Source: Pseudolactococcus laudensis (GTDB lineage: Bacteria > Bacillota > Bacilli > Lactobacillales > Streptococcaceae). From it: a DNA stretch of 64,000 nucleotides. The first letter of the stretch is position 1, and every line of letters begins with the position of its first letter. Shown here piece after piece: positions 1-9,105 of the stretch. The translations under genes were made by a program, and so were the position numbers. Where the stretch lies: contig NZ_JACBNY010000007.1 of NCBI RefSeq assembly GCF_013449735.1, forward strand, positions 34,216 to 98,215. Direction: 5' to 3'. The notes beneath the pieces were generated by a model that did not search any database, was not told the DNA's origin, and saw only the letters and a program-made list of their open reading frames with translations.

Positions 1-96
1 CTTCACCATCATTTGTACCACCATCCGTTCCTCTTAACATGCATTTAAAGTTATCATTTTTATATTTTCCTAGCGAAAACGCATACTCAAAAAGTT
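1..96 (-). other. Open frame running off the window edge, unresolved
   Basis: On the minus strand a frame downstream of the HTH-like gene reads as plausible protein (LFEYAFSLGKYKNDNFKC and on to the window edge). It opens just after a stop inside the preceding gene, and no convincing start codon or ribosome binding site is visible. It could be the 5' part of another small mobile-element gene, or the continuation of the preceding gene after a frameshift. Too little is present to assign a function. Confidence 0.3.
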
Positions 97-441
97 CTAA
101 TTCTCTGGTATCTCGTTTTCGCTTAATATAAAAAGCAGTTCTTGCTTAAGTGTGGAAAATTCTTCTACGATCTTATCTAACCCTTTTTCGATATTTTGAA
201 CATGGATTTCAGAGATTTTTCCATGATTATATGCAATTAGTCTTTCTGCAACGATGTGATAAGACCAACTCTCGCTGAATCTGCGATCTTTTTCTTTGTT
301 ATGAATAGCGAGTCCTATTGGCAATAAGTTATTTCTCATACCAATTCCGACCGCGTTTGGCGAAATACCCAGATAGTCACCTGCAATTTTTAACGTAACT
401 TTCTTGCAATTTCTTATTTCTTCGTCTGTATATTTCCTCAT
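97..441 (-). CDS. Hypothetical mobile-element protein, HTH-like N-terminus
   Basis: A 114-residue protein of unknown function. Residues about 15-45 (KVTLKIAGDYLGISPNAVG) look like a helix-turn-helix: a helix, a turn at LGIS, then a second helix. This fits an excisionase-like or small regulatory DNA-binding protein, but I cannot name the family. The C-terminal half is charged and probably helical. The ATG lies close downstream of a purine-rich GGGGGATATT. It is the leftmost complete gene of the decayed mobile region and is followed upstream by about 260 bases without a gene. An excisionase role is only a guess from the serine recombinase remnants nearby. Confidence 0.5.
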   Translation of the reverse strand: MRKYTDEEIRNCKKVTLKIAGDYLGISPNAVGIGMRNNLLPIGLAIHNKEKDRRFSESWSYHIVAERLIAYNHGKISEIHVQNIEKGLDKIVEEFSTLKQELLFILSENEIPEN

Positions 442-665
442 AATATCCCCCGTATCTACAAATTATCTATTTATATTTCATTGCTGTCATACAAAATAAA
501 AACAATCTTACTTTCATACGTTTTTTATTCATCTGAACACAAATTTCCACATTATAATTTCTTACAAAGACCATAGTATCATTTCATACTATTATACAAT
601 TTTTGCGACTGAAGTAACAGTCAGGAAGTTAGTTACAAAGTAACACGCAAACAGAACATCCTTAA

Positions 666-1187
666 TCAAAAGAATGTCCTTAGACTTGAACCCTCAAGTT
701 ATTCTTTGAAAATGCGTTTGACCACTTCTGCTTTGGTTGGTTCAATAATCAAATGCCCATCTTCATCTTTGGTGTACCCTAAGAATCTGTTGTGGTTGAT
801 GGTAATCTCGCCCTGTTGATAGCGATATTGTAATCCTAACTTCACGTTTTGGCTCAAAGACTGACTTTCTTGTTGGGCCAAAGACGTCATTATCGTCAAC
901 ATAATCTCTCCTTTGGAATCCATGGTATCTATATTTTCCTTTTCAAAAAATACGGGAATATTCTTCTCTTTCAACTGCCTAATGTACTTTAAGCAATCAA
1001 GTGTATTTCTAGCAAATCGGCTGATGGATTTAGTAATGATTCTATTTACCTTAGTGTCCATACAATCCTTTATTAAATGATTATATTCTTCTCGGTTCTT
1101 GGTGGAAGTGCCTGAAATCCCATAATCTGCATAAATACCTGCTAGTTCCCATTCTGGGTTGTTGTTGATAAAATTGGTATAATGCTA
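666..1187 (-). pseudogene. Large serine recombinase remnant (internal fragment)
   Basis: The frame encodes the resolvase/recombinase core of a large serine recombinase: [20 protein letters not shown], then the [13 protein letters not shown] motif, the [14 protein letters not shown] helix and the start of the recombinase domain. In-frame stops flank the readable part. A TAG at 1185-1187 precedes HYTNFINN, where relatives continue the N-terminus. A TAA at 699-701 replaces a residue before LEGSSLR, a motif typical of the family. The catalytic-serine segment is missing: only a short MMNKSV start lies just upstream, so an internal deletion is likely. About 170 of the usual ~500 residues remain. 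It cannot act as an integrase. The family call is firm; which element it drove is unknown. Confidence 0.85.
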
Positions 1188-1213
1188 CACCTGAACTTCG
1201 TTACTAAACGCTT

Positions 1214-1433
1214 TTATTCATCATTGCTCTGTACCTCCGTTTCTATTTGGCTATAAATGTATTCTGCTTGTTCAAAAGGATACGAAAACTTCTCTATAAA
1301 ATGATTCATTTGGAATTTTGTACTTGCTACAACTGCAATCGTTGGTTTGGCTTTATATAACCGTCCCAACTTGGTTGCTCGTTTTAATCTTTCTTGCTGT
1401 GCCTGATCAAAGATTTCTGTTAGAATAATTGAT
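1214..1433 (-). pseudogene. C-terminal end of a second large serine recombinase
   Basis: Without its own start, this frame reads YPSIILTEIFDQAQQERL, then a lysine-rich stretch, then PFEQAEYIYSQIETEVQSNDE and a stop. That is the typical C-terminus of a large serine recombinase, and it ends directly before the start-like MMNKSV of the neighbouring recombinase remnant. The arrangement suggests a former tandem pair of recombinase genes, as in many Firmicute integrative elements. Upstream the reading runs straight into DUF2800 sequence, so a deletion has joined two unrelated genes. The fragment is inert. Confidence 0.7.
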
Positions 1434-1682
1434 GGATAAAATTCATCACCACAATATCATCGGTATGACCTTCCATTTCCTCATTGTCGTAAATTGAGGG
1501 TGGTAAATGCTTTTGTGGTTTAGAGGGGAGTTTAGCTTATGCTCAGACATTGCGTGAGCAGCTGTTCCCACTTCTGCTGCTGTACTTGTAGTATTTGGAA
1601 ATTGTCGCTCCAACATGGCACTTGGCGGACATGATAACCACCTCGAACTTGATGATGCAGACAAAGTAGCATGTTTAGTCAT
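1434..1682 (-). pseudogene. DUF2800 protein, N-terminal fragment
   Basis: The N-terminus LSASSSSRWLSCPPSAMLE, followed by TAAEVGTAAHAMSEH, matches the start of DUF2800, a PD-(D/E)XK nuclease-like family common in phages and integrative elements. After about 55 residues the protein changes frame. A second frame continues KHLPPSIYDNEEMEGHTDD, which fits the family's EMEE region. The sequence then fuses to recombinase C-terminal sequence. So there is one frameshift and one deletion, and more than 80% of the normal protein is gone. Confidence 0.75.
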
Positions 1683-2007
1683 GGCTCAGTTCCTCTGCTA
1701 ACAGCAACATTTCTTCATAATACTTTGGATCTACATCACTCAGCTTTTTCGCATCGAATTGATGAATAATGGACTGTACTTGTTTGGTAAACCCTGCTTG
1801 CGATTGCTTAACCATAACTGCTTTTACTTCATCAAGAGTTACAGTTGGCTTAGTTGGTGTCATATCGGAAGTATCAAATGGCATCTCTTCCTCTTTAGTT
1901 TGAACTTGTGGCTCTCCTGCCATTAGTGCTTCAGCTAGAACTTGTAATGAATTACCCAATGCTTGGATATCTTGAACAACCTCCAGCAACAATTTAGTTC
2001 TGCTCAT
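1675..2007 (-). CDS. Small phage/ICE-module protein of unknown function
   Basis: A 110-residue acidic protein starting MSRTKLLLEVVQDIQ. An in-frame GTG lies three codons upstream, but the ATG at 2007 is preferred because AGGAGG sits eight bases before it. Short proteins like this accompany DUF2800 genes in phage and ICE modules and are sometimes annotated as 'rrp5-like', with no evidence for that function. It has an N-terminal helix, a Pro/Thr-rich linker (about residues 50-60) and a C-terminal helical segment. Its end overlaps the start of the DUF2800 fragment by 8 bases, so it was translationally coupled to a gene that is now broken. Confidence 0.6.
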   Translation of the reverse strand: MSRTKLLLEVVQDIQALGNSLQVLAEALMAGEPQVQTKEEEMPFDTSDMTPTKPTVTLDEVKAVMVKQSQAGFTKQVQSIIHQFDAKKLSDVDPKYYEEMLLLAEELSHD

Positions 2008-2203
2008 TAGGTTCACCTCCTACCTCTCTGATTTCTACTGAATCAACGCTTTGTCCAGAAGTCATCACTAGTATTTGTGTATCTTCACCAAACAGCCATT
2101 TCACCAGTCGTTTAGGCAAAGTACGAATTCCTGACTTCATCACCATTTGTTTCTTACCACAGTTGGAAGTAACGTTGATTTGTACTTTATGTTTTAGGTT
2201 CAT
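1994..2203 (-). CDS. Small basic hypothetical protein of the phage/ICE module
   Basis: A 69-residue protein of unknown function. It starts MNLKHKVQINVTSNCGKK with a good AAAGGTGG ribosome binding site. The C-terminal third (ILVMTSGQSVDSVEIREVGG) looks like beta strands. Its stop overlaps the start of the downstream small protein by 14 bases, so the two form one operon with the DUF2800 fragment. No catalytic motif is visible. Confidence 0.55.
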   Translation of the reverse strand: MNLKHKVQINVTSNCGKKQMVMKSGIRTLPKRLVKWLFGEDTQILVMTSGQSVDSVEIREVGGEPNEQN

Positions 2204-2263
2204 AAATCAAACCACCTTTCTATTTTCTTTGCTTAGGACTTCTCCCTTACATTGGTATGCGAA

Positions 2264-2288
2264 TTAAAAAGGGGAATCGAACCCCTTT
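2264..2288 (-). terminator. Hairpin terminator after the sigma-like gene
   Basis: On the minus strand AAAGGGG, loop TTCGAT, CCCCTTTTT forms a stable hairpin with a T run at the stop codon of the sigma-like gene. The stem-loop also matches a tRNA T-arm (AGGGG-TTCGATT-CCCCT); see findings. Confidence 0.7.
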
Positions 2289-2775
2289 AAATTAATTTCT
2301 TTTTTAACGACTCAATTGCCCCATTAATACACTTGCGAACTGCTGTCTCGGATTTACCTTGTAAATCAGAAATTGCAACCTTTGTCATGCCATCAAAGAA
2401 AAATAGCTTCAATGTATCTTGTTGCAATGGAGTTAATTCCGTCATCGCCATACGAAGTTTAGAAATTAGCTGTTCCTGCTCTTTGGTGGACTCCCATGCC
2501 AGTAATTCTTCTAATGGAGTTAGTGCATCATCAGTAACAACATCACCAAGTGAAATATCCTTACCATAATCATTATTGACGGTTTGGTCTAATGATTGAG
2601 TCACATAATATTCGTAGTGGCGGTACTTATTTACTGCTTCATCATCTTCGTCATGTAACAGTTCAATAAATACTTCCGTATCACCATTTGTCTCAATTAC
2701 CGTTTTAGTCCCATCTGCATGAAAATAAATATAGTTAGTGCGCTTCTTTAGGCTTGTTTTGAAAAATCTAGTCAT
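2287..2775 (-). CDS. Sigma-70-like factor of a mobile element
   Basis: A 162-residue protein with a C-terminal sigma region 4-like domain: LTPLQQDTLKLFFFDGMTK followed by the helix-turn-helix ISDLQGKSETAVRKCINGAI. Such small sigma-like proteins are common in Gram-positive phages and ICEs, where they control late or transfer genes; the role here is inferred. The start MTRFFKTS at 2775 is preferred over a longer frame because AGGAAGG lies just upstream. Residues 1-60 resemble the N-terminus of this group (RTNYIYFHADGTKTVIE). It lies between the broken recombination module and the metalloprotease/restriction genes and looks intact. Confidence 0.7.
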   Translation of the reverse strand: MTRFFKTSLKKRTNYIYFHADGTKTVIETNGDTEVFIELLHDEDDEAVNKYRHYEYYVTQSLDQTVNNDYGKDISLGDVVTDDALTPLEELLAWESTKEQEQLISKLRMAMTELTPLQQDTLKLFFFDGMTKVAISDLQGKSETAVRKCINGAIESLKKKLI

Positions 2776-3020
2776 TTTCCCATTACCTTCCTGCCATCGA
2801 GACAGAAAGGAATTAGGAAAGCATTCGCACTGATTTGGGTGCAAAAAATGCACAACAAAAACAGAACAATCAACTAGTATCAAGAAACAGGTTGCCCAAT
2901 TTCTCTACTTTCCTTGATTCGATTCTGTCCTTGCTGCGCAGGCTTAATGGACTTATATAATTTGAATTGGCTTTTTCCCAATCCATATTCTTAATATACA
3001 AGTTTTCTTTTTTATATGAC

Positions 3021-3121
3021 CAACTCAATGAGTTGTGTATATAAGCTCAATTTATATAGCTTTTTCAAAAATCCACAAAAAAAAGACCCCTTTCGGGGTC
3101 AAACAACCAACTCATTGAGTT
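3021..3121. repeat. Pair of short palindromes flanking a terminator
   Basis: CAACTCAATGAGTTG (3021-3035) and AACTCATTGAGTT (3109-3121) are near-identical palindromes, both preceded by ACC or AACC, lying either side of the terminator at 3077-3100. A related ACCAACTCAAT occurs inside the 3' end of rlmD (about 9,358-9,369). They could be protein-binding sites or attachment-site traces; function unknown. Confidence 0.4.
3077..3100 (-). terminator. Rho-independent terminator of the metalloprotease operon
   Basis: On the minus strand GACCCC-GAAA-GGGGTC is followed by eight T residues, just after the end of the ImmA/IrrE-like gene. The 350-base stretch between the sigma-like gene and the metalloprotease gene otherwise holds only short palindromes and AT-rich sequence. 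Confidence 0.9.
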
Positions 3122-3129
3122 ATCAAATT

Positions 3130-4710
3130 TTATTCTTTTATCGCACTTCCTAGTAGTTTTAAACTTTTTTTCTCTAAAATACCATTAAAGTCCTGAATAT
3201 TTAATCCCGGCGTAAAATCTAGTATTCGAACCCAAGTCTTATCTGGGTCAGTATAAAAGTCGAGTTTATTATCAGATTTACTAAACACTTGTAGCGTTAC
3301 TCTTGAACATAATTTCAATCCTACACATAACGCCATAAGATTTTCTTTTGACATATTGTTTAACTTATTATTTTTGATTTTACCATGGTAGTTCTTATGC
3401 AAGTCTGTTTTTTCATTGAATACTTCCGGATAATTCCAGTTTCTATTCTTCATCAAAAACCAAAGACAATCACACAATGATTTAGTGGGGTCACCTATCA
3501 TTTTGACAAGTTCGATTTCCTCTTCTTCATTGTATTCTGTCAATTCATCAGAGAAGGCTTGATATACTTCATCTTCCTCATAATCAGTTGGGGTCTGAAA
3601 CTTGGGATGGAACGTAAGTAGCCTACAATCAATCCCTTCAGACTTTTTTAAAGTTGCAAAACCAAGAAAATCTTTATCAGTATTAGCATAAGAAATAAAA
3701 TGCTGCTCTCGTATATTTATGACACACTTCTCAAGATTTTTTCTATCCTTGCTAGTTAACGCTAATGCACCTTTTTTTCTTGTGACAAATTGCGAACTGG
3801 CTAATACAAAGTATCCATCAACAAAAACATAACGTCCTCCTCTAACCCAATTTTGCAAGGTAGAATTGGAATCTAGCATCTCAAAAGCTTCTTCGATTGT
3901 TATTTGTGTAAAGTCTCTAGTTGAGTTGATTTCATTATAAACAGATTCATAATCATAAAATTTAGAAATTACCTCTTTTAATCCAACCTCTAGCAGCCTA
4001 AATTTTGTCGATAATCTTGAAGTAATAAAGAATTCACTCAAATCTTCAATGAGAATGTCACATGATACCCTTTGGCTTTTTGAGGAGTACCCTTGAATTA
4101 ACAATAATGCTTTTCTCTTAAATGATTCTTTTGGCATAAGAATTCTTGGCGTGATTCTATGGGCTTGCCATTCCAACCATTTTATTTCATTATCTTTTGT
4201 TTTCTTCCCTTCTGGAGGCTCAAAAAAAGTTTGCGATTGACGGCACATGATGGGTGCAAAATCCTCATCTATGATTCGATTCTTAATTTTTAATATCTCG
4301 AAATATCGCTTGTCTTTTTCCCAATGAACAGCTTCATGTACTAACGTATTTCTCCTTGAACCGACTCCATATATTTCTTCAGAAGCAGGATCTATTAAAA
4401 TTGTTCCTGCCTCGAAGTACTTTGATTTAGTTGAATCATCCTCAGAGGAATAAATTTCTACATGTCCATCTAGTAACAAACAGCATCCAAATATGTCTAG
4501 GTTTCGTGATAGTGAAACTTGCCCTACTGTAAGCCCCATAGCATCAATCATTTCTTCCACTGGTAAAGCCATTGGTCCTATCAATGCTTGTTTAAAGTGT
4601 TTATTAAGAAATTTTGTCGCATAATCATCTAACCGATTTTTACCAAGTACAAGAGCGCCTGTTTTCCTATTAATATCAAAGATGTCACTAGTAGTTGTTT
4701 TGGAGTTCAT
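3130..4710 (-). CDS. Large ImmA/IrrE-family zinc metallopeptidase
   Basis: A 526-residue protein with an N-terminal ImmA/IrrE-type peptidase domain. HEAVH is at residues 125-129, and a downstream glutamate in WLEWQAHRITPRILMP (about residue 180) resembles the third zinc ligand and the LMP motif of the family. The family is best known for cleaving phage-type repressors. The ~300-residue C-terminal extension is unrecognised and makes the protein twice the usual size. The start at 4710 (MNSKTTTS) is chosen, with AAAGGA upstream; an alternative ATG is at 4725. It overlaps the YgjP-like gene by about 23 bases, so it is the last cistron of the hsd operon. Substrate unknown; it looks intact, unlike its restriction neighbours. 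Confidence 0.75.
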   Translation of the reverse strand: MNSKTTTSDIFDINRKTGALVLGKNRLDDYATKFLNKHFKQALIGPMALPVEEMIDAMGLTVGQVSLSRNLDIFGCCLLLDGHVEIYSSEDDSTKSKYFEAGTILIDPASEEIYGVGSRRNTLVHEAVHWEKDKRYFEILKIKNRIIDEDFAPIMCRQSQTFFEPPEGKKTKDNEIKWLEWQAHRITPRILMPKESFKRKALLLIQGYSSKSQRVSCDILIEDLSEFFITSRLSTKFRLLEVGLKEVISKFYDYESVYNEINSTRDFTQITIEEAFEMLDSNSTLQNWVRGGRYVFVDGYFVLASSQFVTRKKGALALTSKDRKNLEKCVINIREQHFISYANTDKDFLGFATLKKSEGIDCRLLTFHPKFQTPTDYEEDEVYQAFSDELTEYNEEEEIELVKMIGDPTKSLCDCLWFLMKNRNWNYPEVFNEKTDLHKNYHGKIKNNKLNNMSKENLMALCVGLKLCSRVTLQVFSKSDNKLDFYTDPDKTWVRILDFTPGLNIQDFNGILEKKSLKLLGSAIKE

Positions 4711-5437
4711 GTAATTTCTCTTCATCCTTTCCAATGTAATCTAATGGCATATCTGATAATACTTTTTTTGCGACTCTCCAAGTTGGATAAAATTGTTCTA
4801 CAAGAGCATGGAATCTATTGGTGTGATTCTTTTCCAATAAATGAACCATCTCATGAATTAAAACATATTCAAGGCACTCAACTGGTTTTTTGGCAAGCTG
4901 AAGGTTTATCCAAATTCTCCTACTATCGATATTACAAGTTCCCCACTTTGTACGCATATTTTTTATCTTGTACTCGTTAGCCGATAAATTTGTTTTTTGC
5001 TCACATTTGATAATTAACCCGTTCAAAACTCTGTTAAGCTCTTTACGATACCATTCATTGAATGCACGTTCTCTACTTTCAACAGTAGATGTATTAGGGA
5101 CATAAAAAATAATTTTATTATGGTTTTTTACTACCTCATATTTATTCCCTTCAGAAATAACCTGTAATCTATAAAGTTTTCCCCATAAGTAATGAGATTC
5201 CCCCGAAACAAACTCTCTCTTGCTTTGTCTTACTTGTGATTGCATTCGATCCTTAACTTTCGTAATTTCGGGGATTTTTTTCAACACAAAGAGTTTAATT
5301 TCTTCATCTGGATAATCAATTGGGCTACTTACTGTAACTTCTCCTTCTGGCGGATTCACTCTAATATAAAGATTTTTTAGGTTTTTCTTTTTGATGATTT
5401 CAATTGGTATTCCACCAATAACTTCCTGACTAATCAT
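4688..5437 (-). CDS. YgjP-like (DUF45) zinc metallopeptidase
   Basis: A 249-residue member of the YgjP/DUF45 metallopeptidase family. MRTKWGTC (about 161-168) and HEMVHLLEKNHTNRF (about 195-209) provide the HExxH motif and the third histidine. The start ATG at 5437 overlaps the hsdR stop (ATGATTAG), giving translational coupling. Genes of this family often sit in type I restriction-modification operons; their role there is not established. The protein appears complete. It is followed by a second, unrelated HExxH protease, an unusual pairing. The family call is firm, the biological role open. Confidence 0.85.
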   Translation of the reverse strand: MISQEVIGGIPIEIIKKKNLKNLYIRVNPPEGEVTVSSPIDYPDEEIKLFVLKKIPEITKVKDRMQSQVRQSKREFVSGESHYLWGKLYRLQVISEGNKYEVVKNHNKIIFYVPNTSTVESRERAFNEWYRKELNRVLNGLIIKCEQKTNLSANEYKIKNMRTKWGTCNIDSRRIWINLQLAKKPVECLEYVLIHEMVHLLEKNHTNRFHALVEQFYPTWRVAKKVLSDMPLDYIGKDEEKLHELQNNY

Positions 5438-8144
5438 TATATTCAACCTGTCCTTCAGCAATTGTAAAGATTATATTTGTTTGCTCTACTGCATCTTCCT
5501 CGCCATAATCAAAGTCTGCTAAACAGTGATATATAGCATTTCTGATTTTTTGTTGTTTCTGATAATTTTTCTTCCAATCAGGACGTATTGCGTTTCTAAT
5601 GGATGTGTCAATCGCAAGAGCAATGTCTTCATTTTTATTAAAATAATCGTACAAGGCTCTTTTAGATTCACTTCCCTTAATTGAATCAGGATAATCTGCA
5701 TGTTCTTCGGGATGTAAAATAGCTTGAGCAAGCTCAACAACATGTCTCAGATATTCTTCATAGCTCATAGCTTCGATTCTTCTTTGCTCAATAATTGTTT
5801 CAAGCATTTCAGAGAGCTTTCCATAATACACTTTGTTCGAAGACATTTTTTTGACTATTTCATGCTGCAAGTTATTATCAATCGTTTCTGCTTTTGCGTT
5901 ATTGTCACCCGGTAAACCATCAATGATAGCACCAACTGGTGTTGTTGTAGTGTTATCAATAAGTAATTCAACCAAAGACATATTTCCTAATTTACTAACC
6001 GTTTTTGACTCTTCTGCTTTAATATAAGTATCAAGAATATATCTCATATCTGCTTCATAGGGTTTTTGGTCAATGTAATCACAACTTGCCAACTTTACCA
6101 TTTCTTTGATACGATTGTAACTTGCTATGTTGCTTCTAATATTTGTCACTTCATTTTCTGAGTAGCCATAATCACTTACTAGCTTATCACTACAATTAGC
6201 AAATGAACGTGTCAATGATGATGTCAAAGAATATAGGATATCTCTTCTCCCAATAAATTCATCATTCTCACTATCATCGCCACAAAAATAATCAATATAA
6301 TCTGTATCATTTTTAGGAGCCGAAACATTTTCTAACAAATCTTTTAGGGAGGCAATAGAGCCTACCATCTCAGATTTTGCTTCTTCATATCGATTTTTTA
6401 TTAAGCCGTCAACATCTTCCTTATCAAAATCTTCAAAGGCTTCAGATGTATAATCAGCTACTGCCAATTGTACATTACGGAACAAGTCCATATAATCTAC
6501 AATATACCCATAGTCCTTATCTTCTCCGTCGGGTCTATTTACTCGGCAAATTGCTTGAAATAAGTCATGATCTCTCATTGATTTATCAATATAGAGATAA
6601 CTTGTACTTGGAGCATCAAATCCTGTTAGAAGTTTGTCTACAACAATTAGAAGTTTTATCTTGGCAGGGTCTTTTTTAAATTGTTCTTTAACTTCTTTTT
6701 CAAAAACCGACAGTTTTTGCCCGTTTAGCATCCGTTCATAAATAGACTTCTTATACTCTTCTTCCCCTTCACGAGTTAAATCACTTGTTGCGGTTCTCAC
6801 TGAAGTTGAATTTGGTTCAAATGAAGTAACTACTGCACACTTAGTGAAACCATTATTTGTAAAAATTTCCCAATATTTACATGCTTCATAAACACTATTA
6901 GCGACAAGCATAGCTGTACCACGCTCATTTTTTAAACGTGGTTTGAAATCCATGTCAAAGATTATATCATTAGCAATTTTCTCTAGACGTTGTTTTGAGC
7001 TATATAATTTATTGATTGAAGTCCAGCTTTGTTTGAGTTGAGTTTTTGCACGTTCAGTTAAACCTGATGTTTTATTTTCAAACCACAAATCGACTTTATC
7101 TTTACTTGATAAATCTTGGTCAACATCTCTTGATTCATATCTAAGGTCAAGGACTACCCCATCCTCAACTCCTTCATTAAATTTATAAGTATGGATATAT
7201 GTTCCAAATGTTTCAAGACTTGTTGCCTTGTCTTTTTTCAATAAAGGAGTACCTGTAAAACCAATTAGAAGTGCATCTGGCATCAACACTTTCACTGCCT
7301 CATGAAGTTTTCCAGAATTAGTACGGTGACATTCATCAATAAAAGCAACAATCTTACCTTTCGCCTTAAAATCAGATGGTAAGTCTTTTAATAGTTCTTT
7401 TCTATATTGGTCAACATCTGCTTGTTTTCCTGCATTATGACCATATTTATGGATTAAGGAACATATTATAGAATTCTCATTGGTGTTTAAGACTTCACGT
7501 AAATCGGAACTACTAGAGGTTCTTTTCACTTTTTCTTCAACATCTATAAATAAACTTTCGATTTGGTCATCAAGTTCTGTTCTATCAGTAATAATAACCA
7601 CTCGGCTATTATCAATGTTTTCAATTATCCACTTAGTTAACCAGACCATAATTAAAGATTTTCCTGATCCTTGTGTATTCCAAATAATACCGCCTTAATC
7701 CGATGCGATTCTTTTTCTGACAGCAATATTTGCAAAATACTGATTGTGCCTAGCAATTTTCTTTGTCCCTGCATCATAGATAACAAAATCATGAATGATT
7801 GAAAGAAGTCTCTCTTTTTGACAAAGTGAAATAATCCCATCTCTCAATTTATTATTTTCTGAAGACTGAATATTTTGAACCTCTGACGAAAGGACATCTG
7901 TTGCTTTGGTATCTTCTTTCCATTTTAAAAAGTATTTTTCTGAAGTTTCAATTGTTCCATATTTAATACCTTCCGCTTCATTACCTGCGAAAACTAACTG
8001 CATGGTGCTAAAAAAGTTTTGAATATATTCTTTCTTTTGATTCGTAAGATTTTGACGAATTCCTTCACCAATACTTACACAAGAACGTTTTAACTCAAAA
8101 ATCCCCACTGCAATCCCATTAATATAGATAACAATGTCTGGTCT
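5430..8144 (-). pseudogene. hsdR: Type I restriction enzyme HsdR, truncated and interrupted
   Basis: Residues of the motor subunit of a type I restriction enzyme are readable in one frame. The N-terminal nuclease strand RPDIVIYINGIAV...ELKR carries D and ExK. Walker A (GGIIWNTQGSGKS), the DECHRTNSGK box, GFTGTPLL and the ICRVNRP motif follow. An in-frame TAA at 7695-7697 interrupts it just before Walker A (ASD*GGIIWNTQ). The first part of the gene is missing: the frame opens at the junction with hsdM, near 8,144, with no start. A reinitiation product from the ATG at 7649 would lack nuclease and Walker A. The remaining 739-codon part has no further stop. No active restriction enzyme can be made. 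Confidence 0.92.
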
Positions 8145-8802
8145 TTACTATAGAATCTCCATTTTCATTAACAGGTGCTTCATCTGCTGACCTAATCAAA
8201 AGCGAACCACTTCCTGCTGCAGGGTCGTGTAGTGTCCAACTTTTACCAGTTTCCTGTTTAATGTTTCCGATTCCTATTAATCTAGCAACAACTCTAGAGA
8301 CTTCACTTGGAGTATAAAATTGACCTTTACTTTTTCCTGATTCCTGTGCAAATTTCATCATGAAATATTCGTAAGCATCGCCAATGATATCATCGCCACT
8401 TGCTCTATTCGTTTTAAAGTCAATAGCAAGATTTTGAAAAATAGCAATTAATCCAGACACTTTATCAACTAATTCTTTTCCTGCACCTAACTCATCAGGA
8501 TTATTAAAGCTTACATCAGGTAAGGAACCTTGAAGTTGATTATCTTCAAGAAACTTTTGAATAATTTTGTCGACACGTTCCCCTACATCGCTCTTTCCTT
8601 TAGCTGCAATTAAATCTTCAAATGATGCACCTTCATTTACAGTAAACTCTGCAAATCTTTGACCTTTATATCTATCAGATACATATTTAAAGAACAACAA
8701 GATTAGAACATAATCTTTATATCTAGATGGTTCTACACCGCCTCTTAATTTATTACAAGCTTCCCATAATAGAGAATACAATTCTGATTTTTTCACTGCC
8801 AT
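8119..8802 (-). pseudogene. hsdM: Type I methyltransferase HsdM, N-terminal half fused to hsdR
   Basis: The first ~220 residues of HsdM are intact: the N-terminal helical domain, GQFYTPSEV (about 160-168) and SAM motif I DPAAGSGS (193-200). The sequence then ends with a few out-of-frame residues and a stop. The next frame starts directly in HsdR nuclease sequence. The catalytic NPPF motif, the C-terminal half of HsdM, all of hsdS and the start of hsdR are gone, so a single deletion near 8,145 is the simplest explanation. HsdM normally has ~500 residues. Neither modification nor target recognition is possible. Confidence 0.92.
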
Positions 8803-8831
8803 TCATTTAGCCTCTTTCGCTCTCGATTTTA

Positions 8832-9044
8832 TTAATACTCTGTTATATCTATTCCTGCTCTTAATAATCGTTCGTATCTATCATGAGAAATTAATATAGC
8901 AACTGGTTTCCCATTTTTTAATACAAATGCCGTTTTGTCTTCTTCAGATAATCCTGTTATTAATTTGGAAGATTGTCCTCTTAGAAAATCCGACATGTTA
9001 TAGAATTCCATAGGCTGTTTTTGATTTTTATCGTCTATGACCAT
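8832..9044 (-). CDS. Phd/YefM-type antitoxin-like protein
   Basis: A 70-residue protein. VLKNGKPVAILISHDRYERLL matches the core of Phd/YefM antitoxins, DNA-binding proteins that repress their own operon and neutralise a toxin. No toxin gene (Doc, RelE or similar) follows: the next gene is hsdM, 30 bases on. Such solitary Phd-like genes are sometimes found at the head of restriction operons. A consensus -10 and a long palindrome lie upstream, which fits self-repression. Start ATG preceded by AAAGGTGG. Intact. Confidence 0.75.
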   Translation of the reverse strand: MVIDDKNQKQPMEFYNMSDFLRGQSSKLITGLSEEDKTAFVLKNGKPVAILISHDRYERLLRAGIDITEY

Positions 9045-9067
9045 TTATTAACCACCTTTTTCCTTTA

Positions 9068-9073
9068 ATTATA
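9068..9073 (-). promoter_or_regulatory. -10 element of the antitoxin/hsd operon
   Basis: TATAAT on the minus strand about 25 bases before the antitoxin start. No good -35 hexamer is seen at normal spacing; the AT-rich palindrome at 9106-9131 occupies the region just upstream, suggesting a regulated promoter. Confidence 0.55.
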
Positions 9074-9105
9074 CCACTTTTTTGTTAATATAAATACAAA
9101 TTTCT

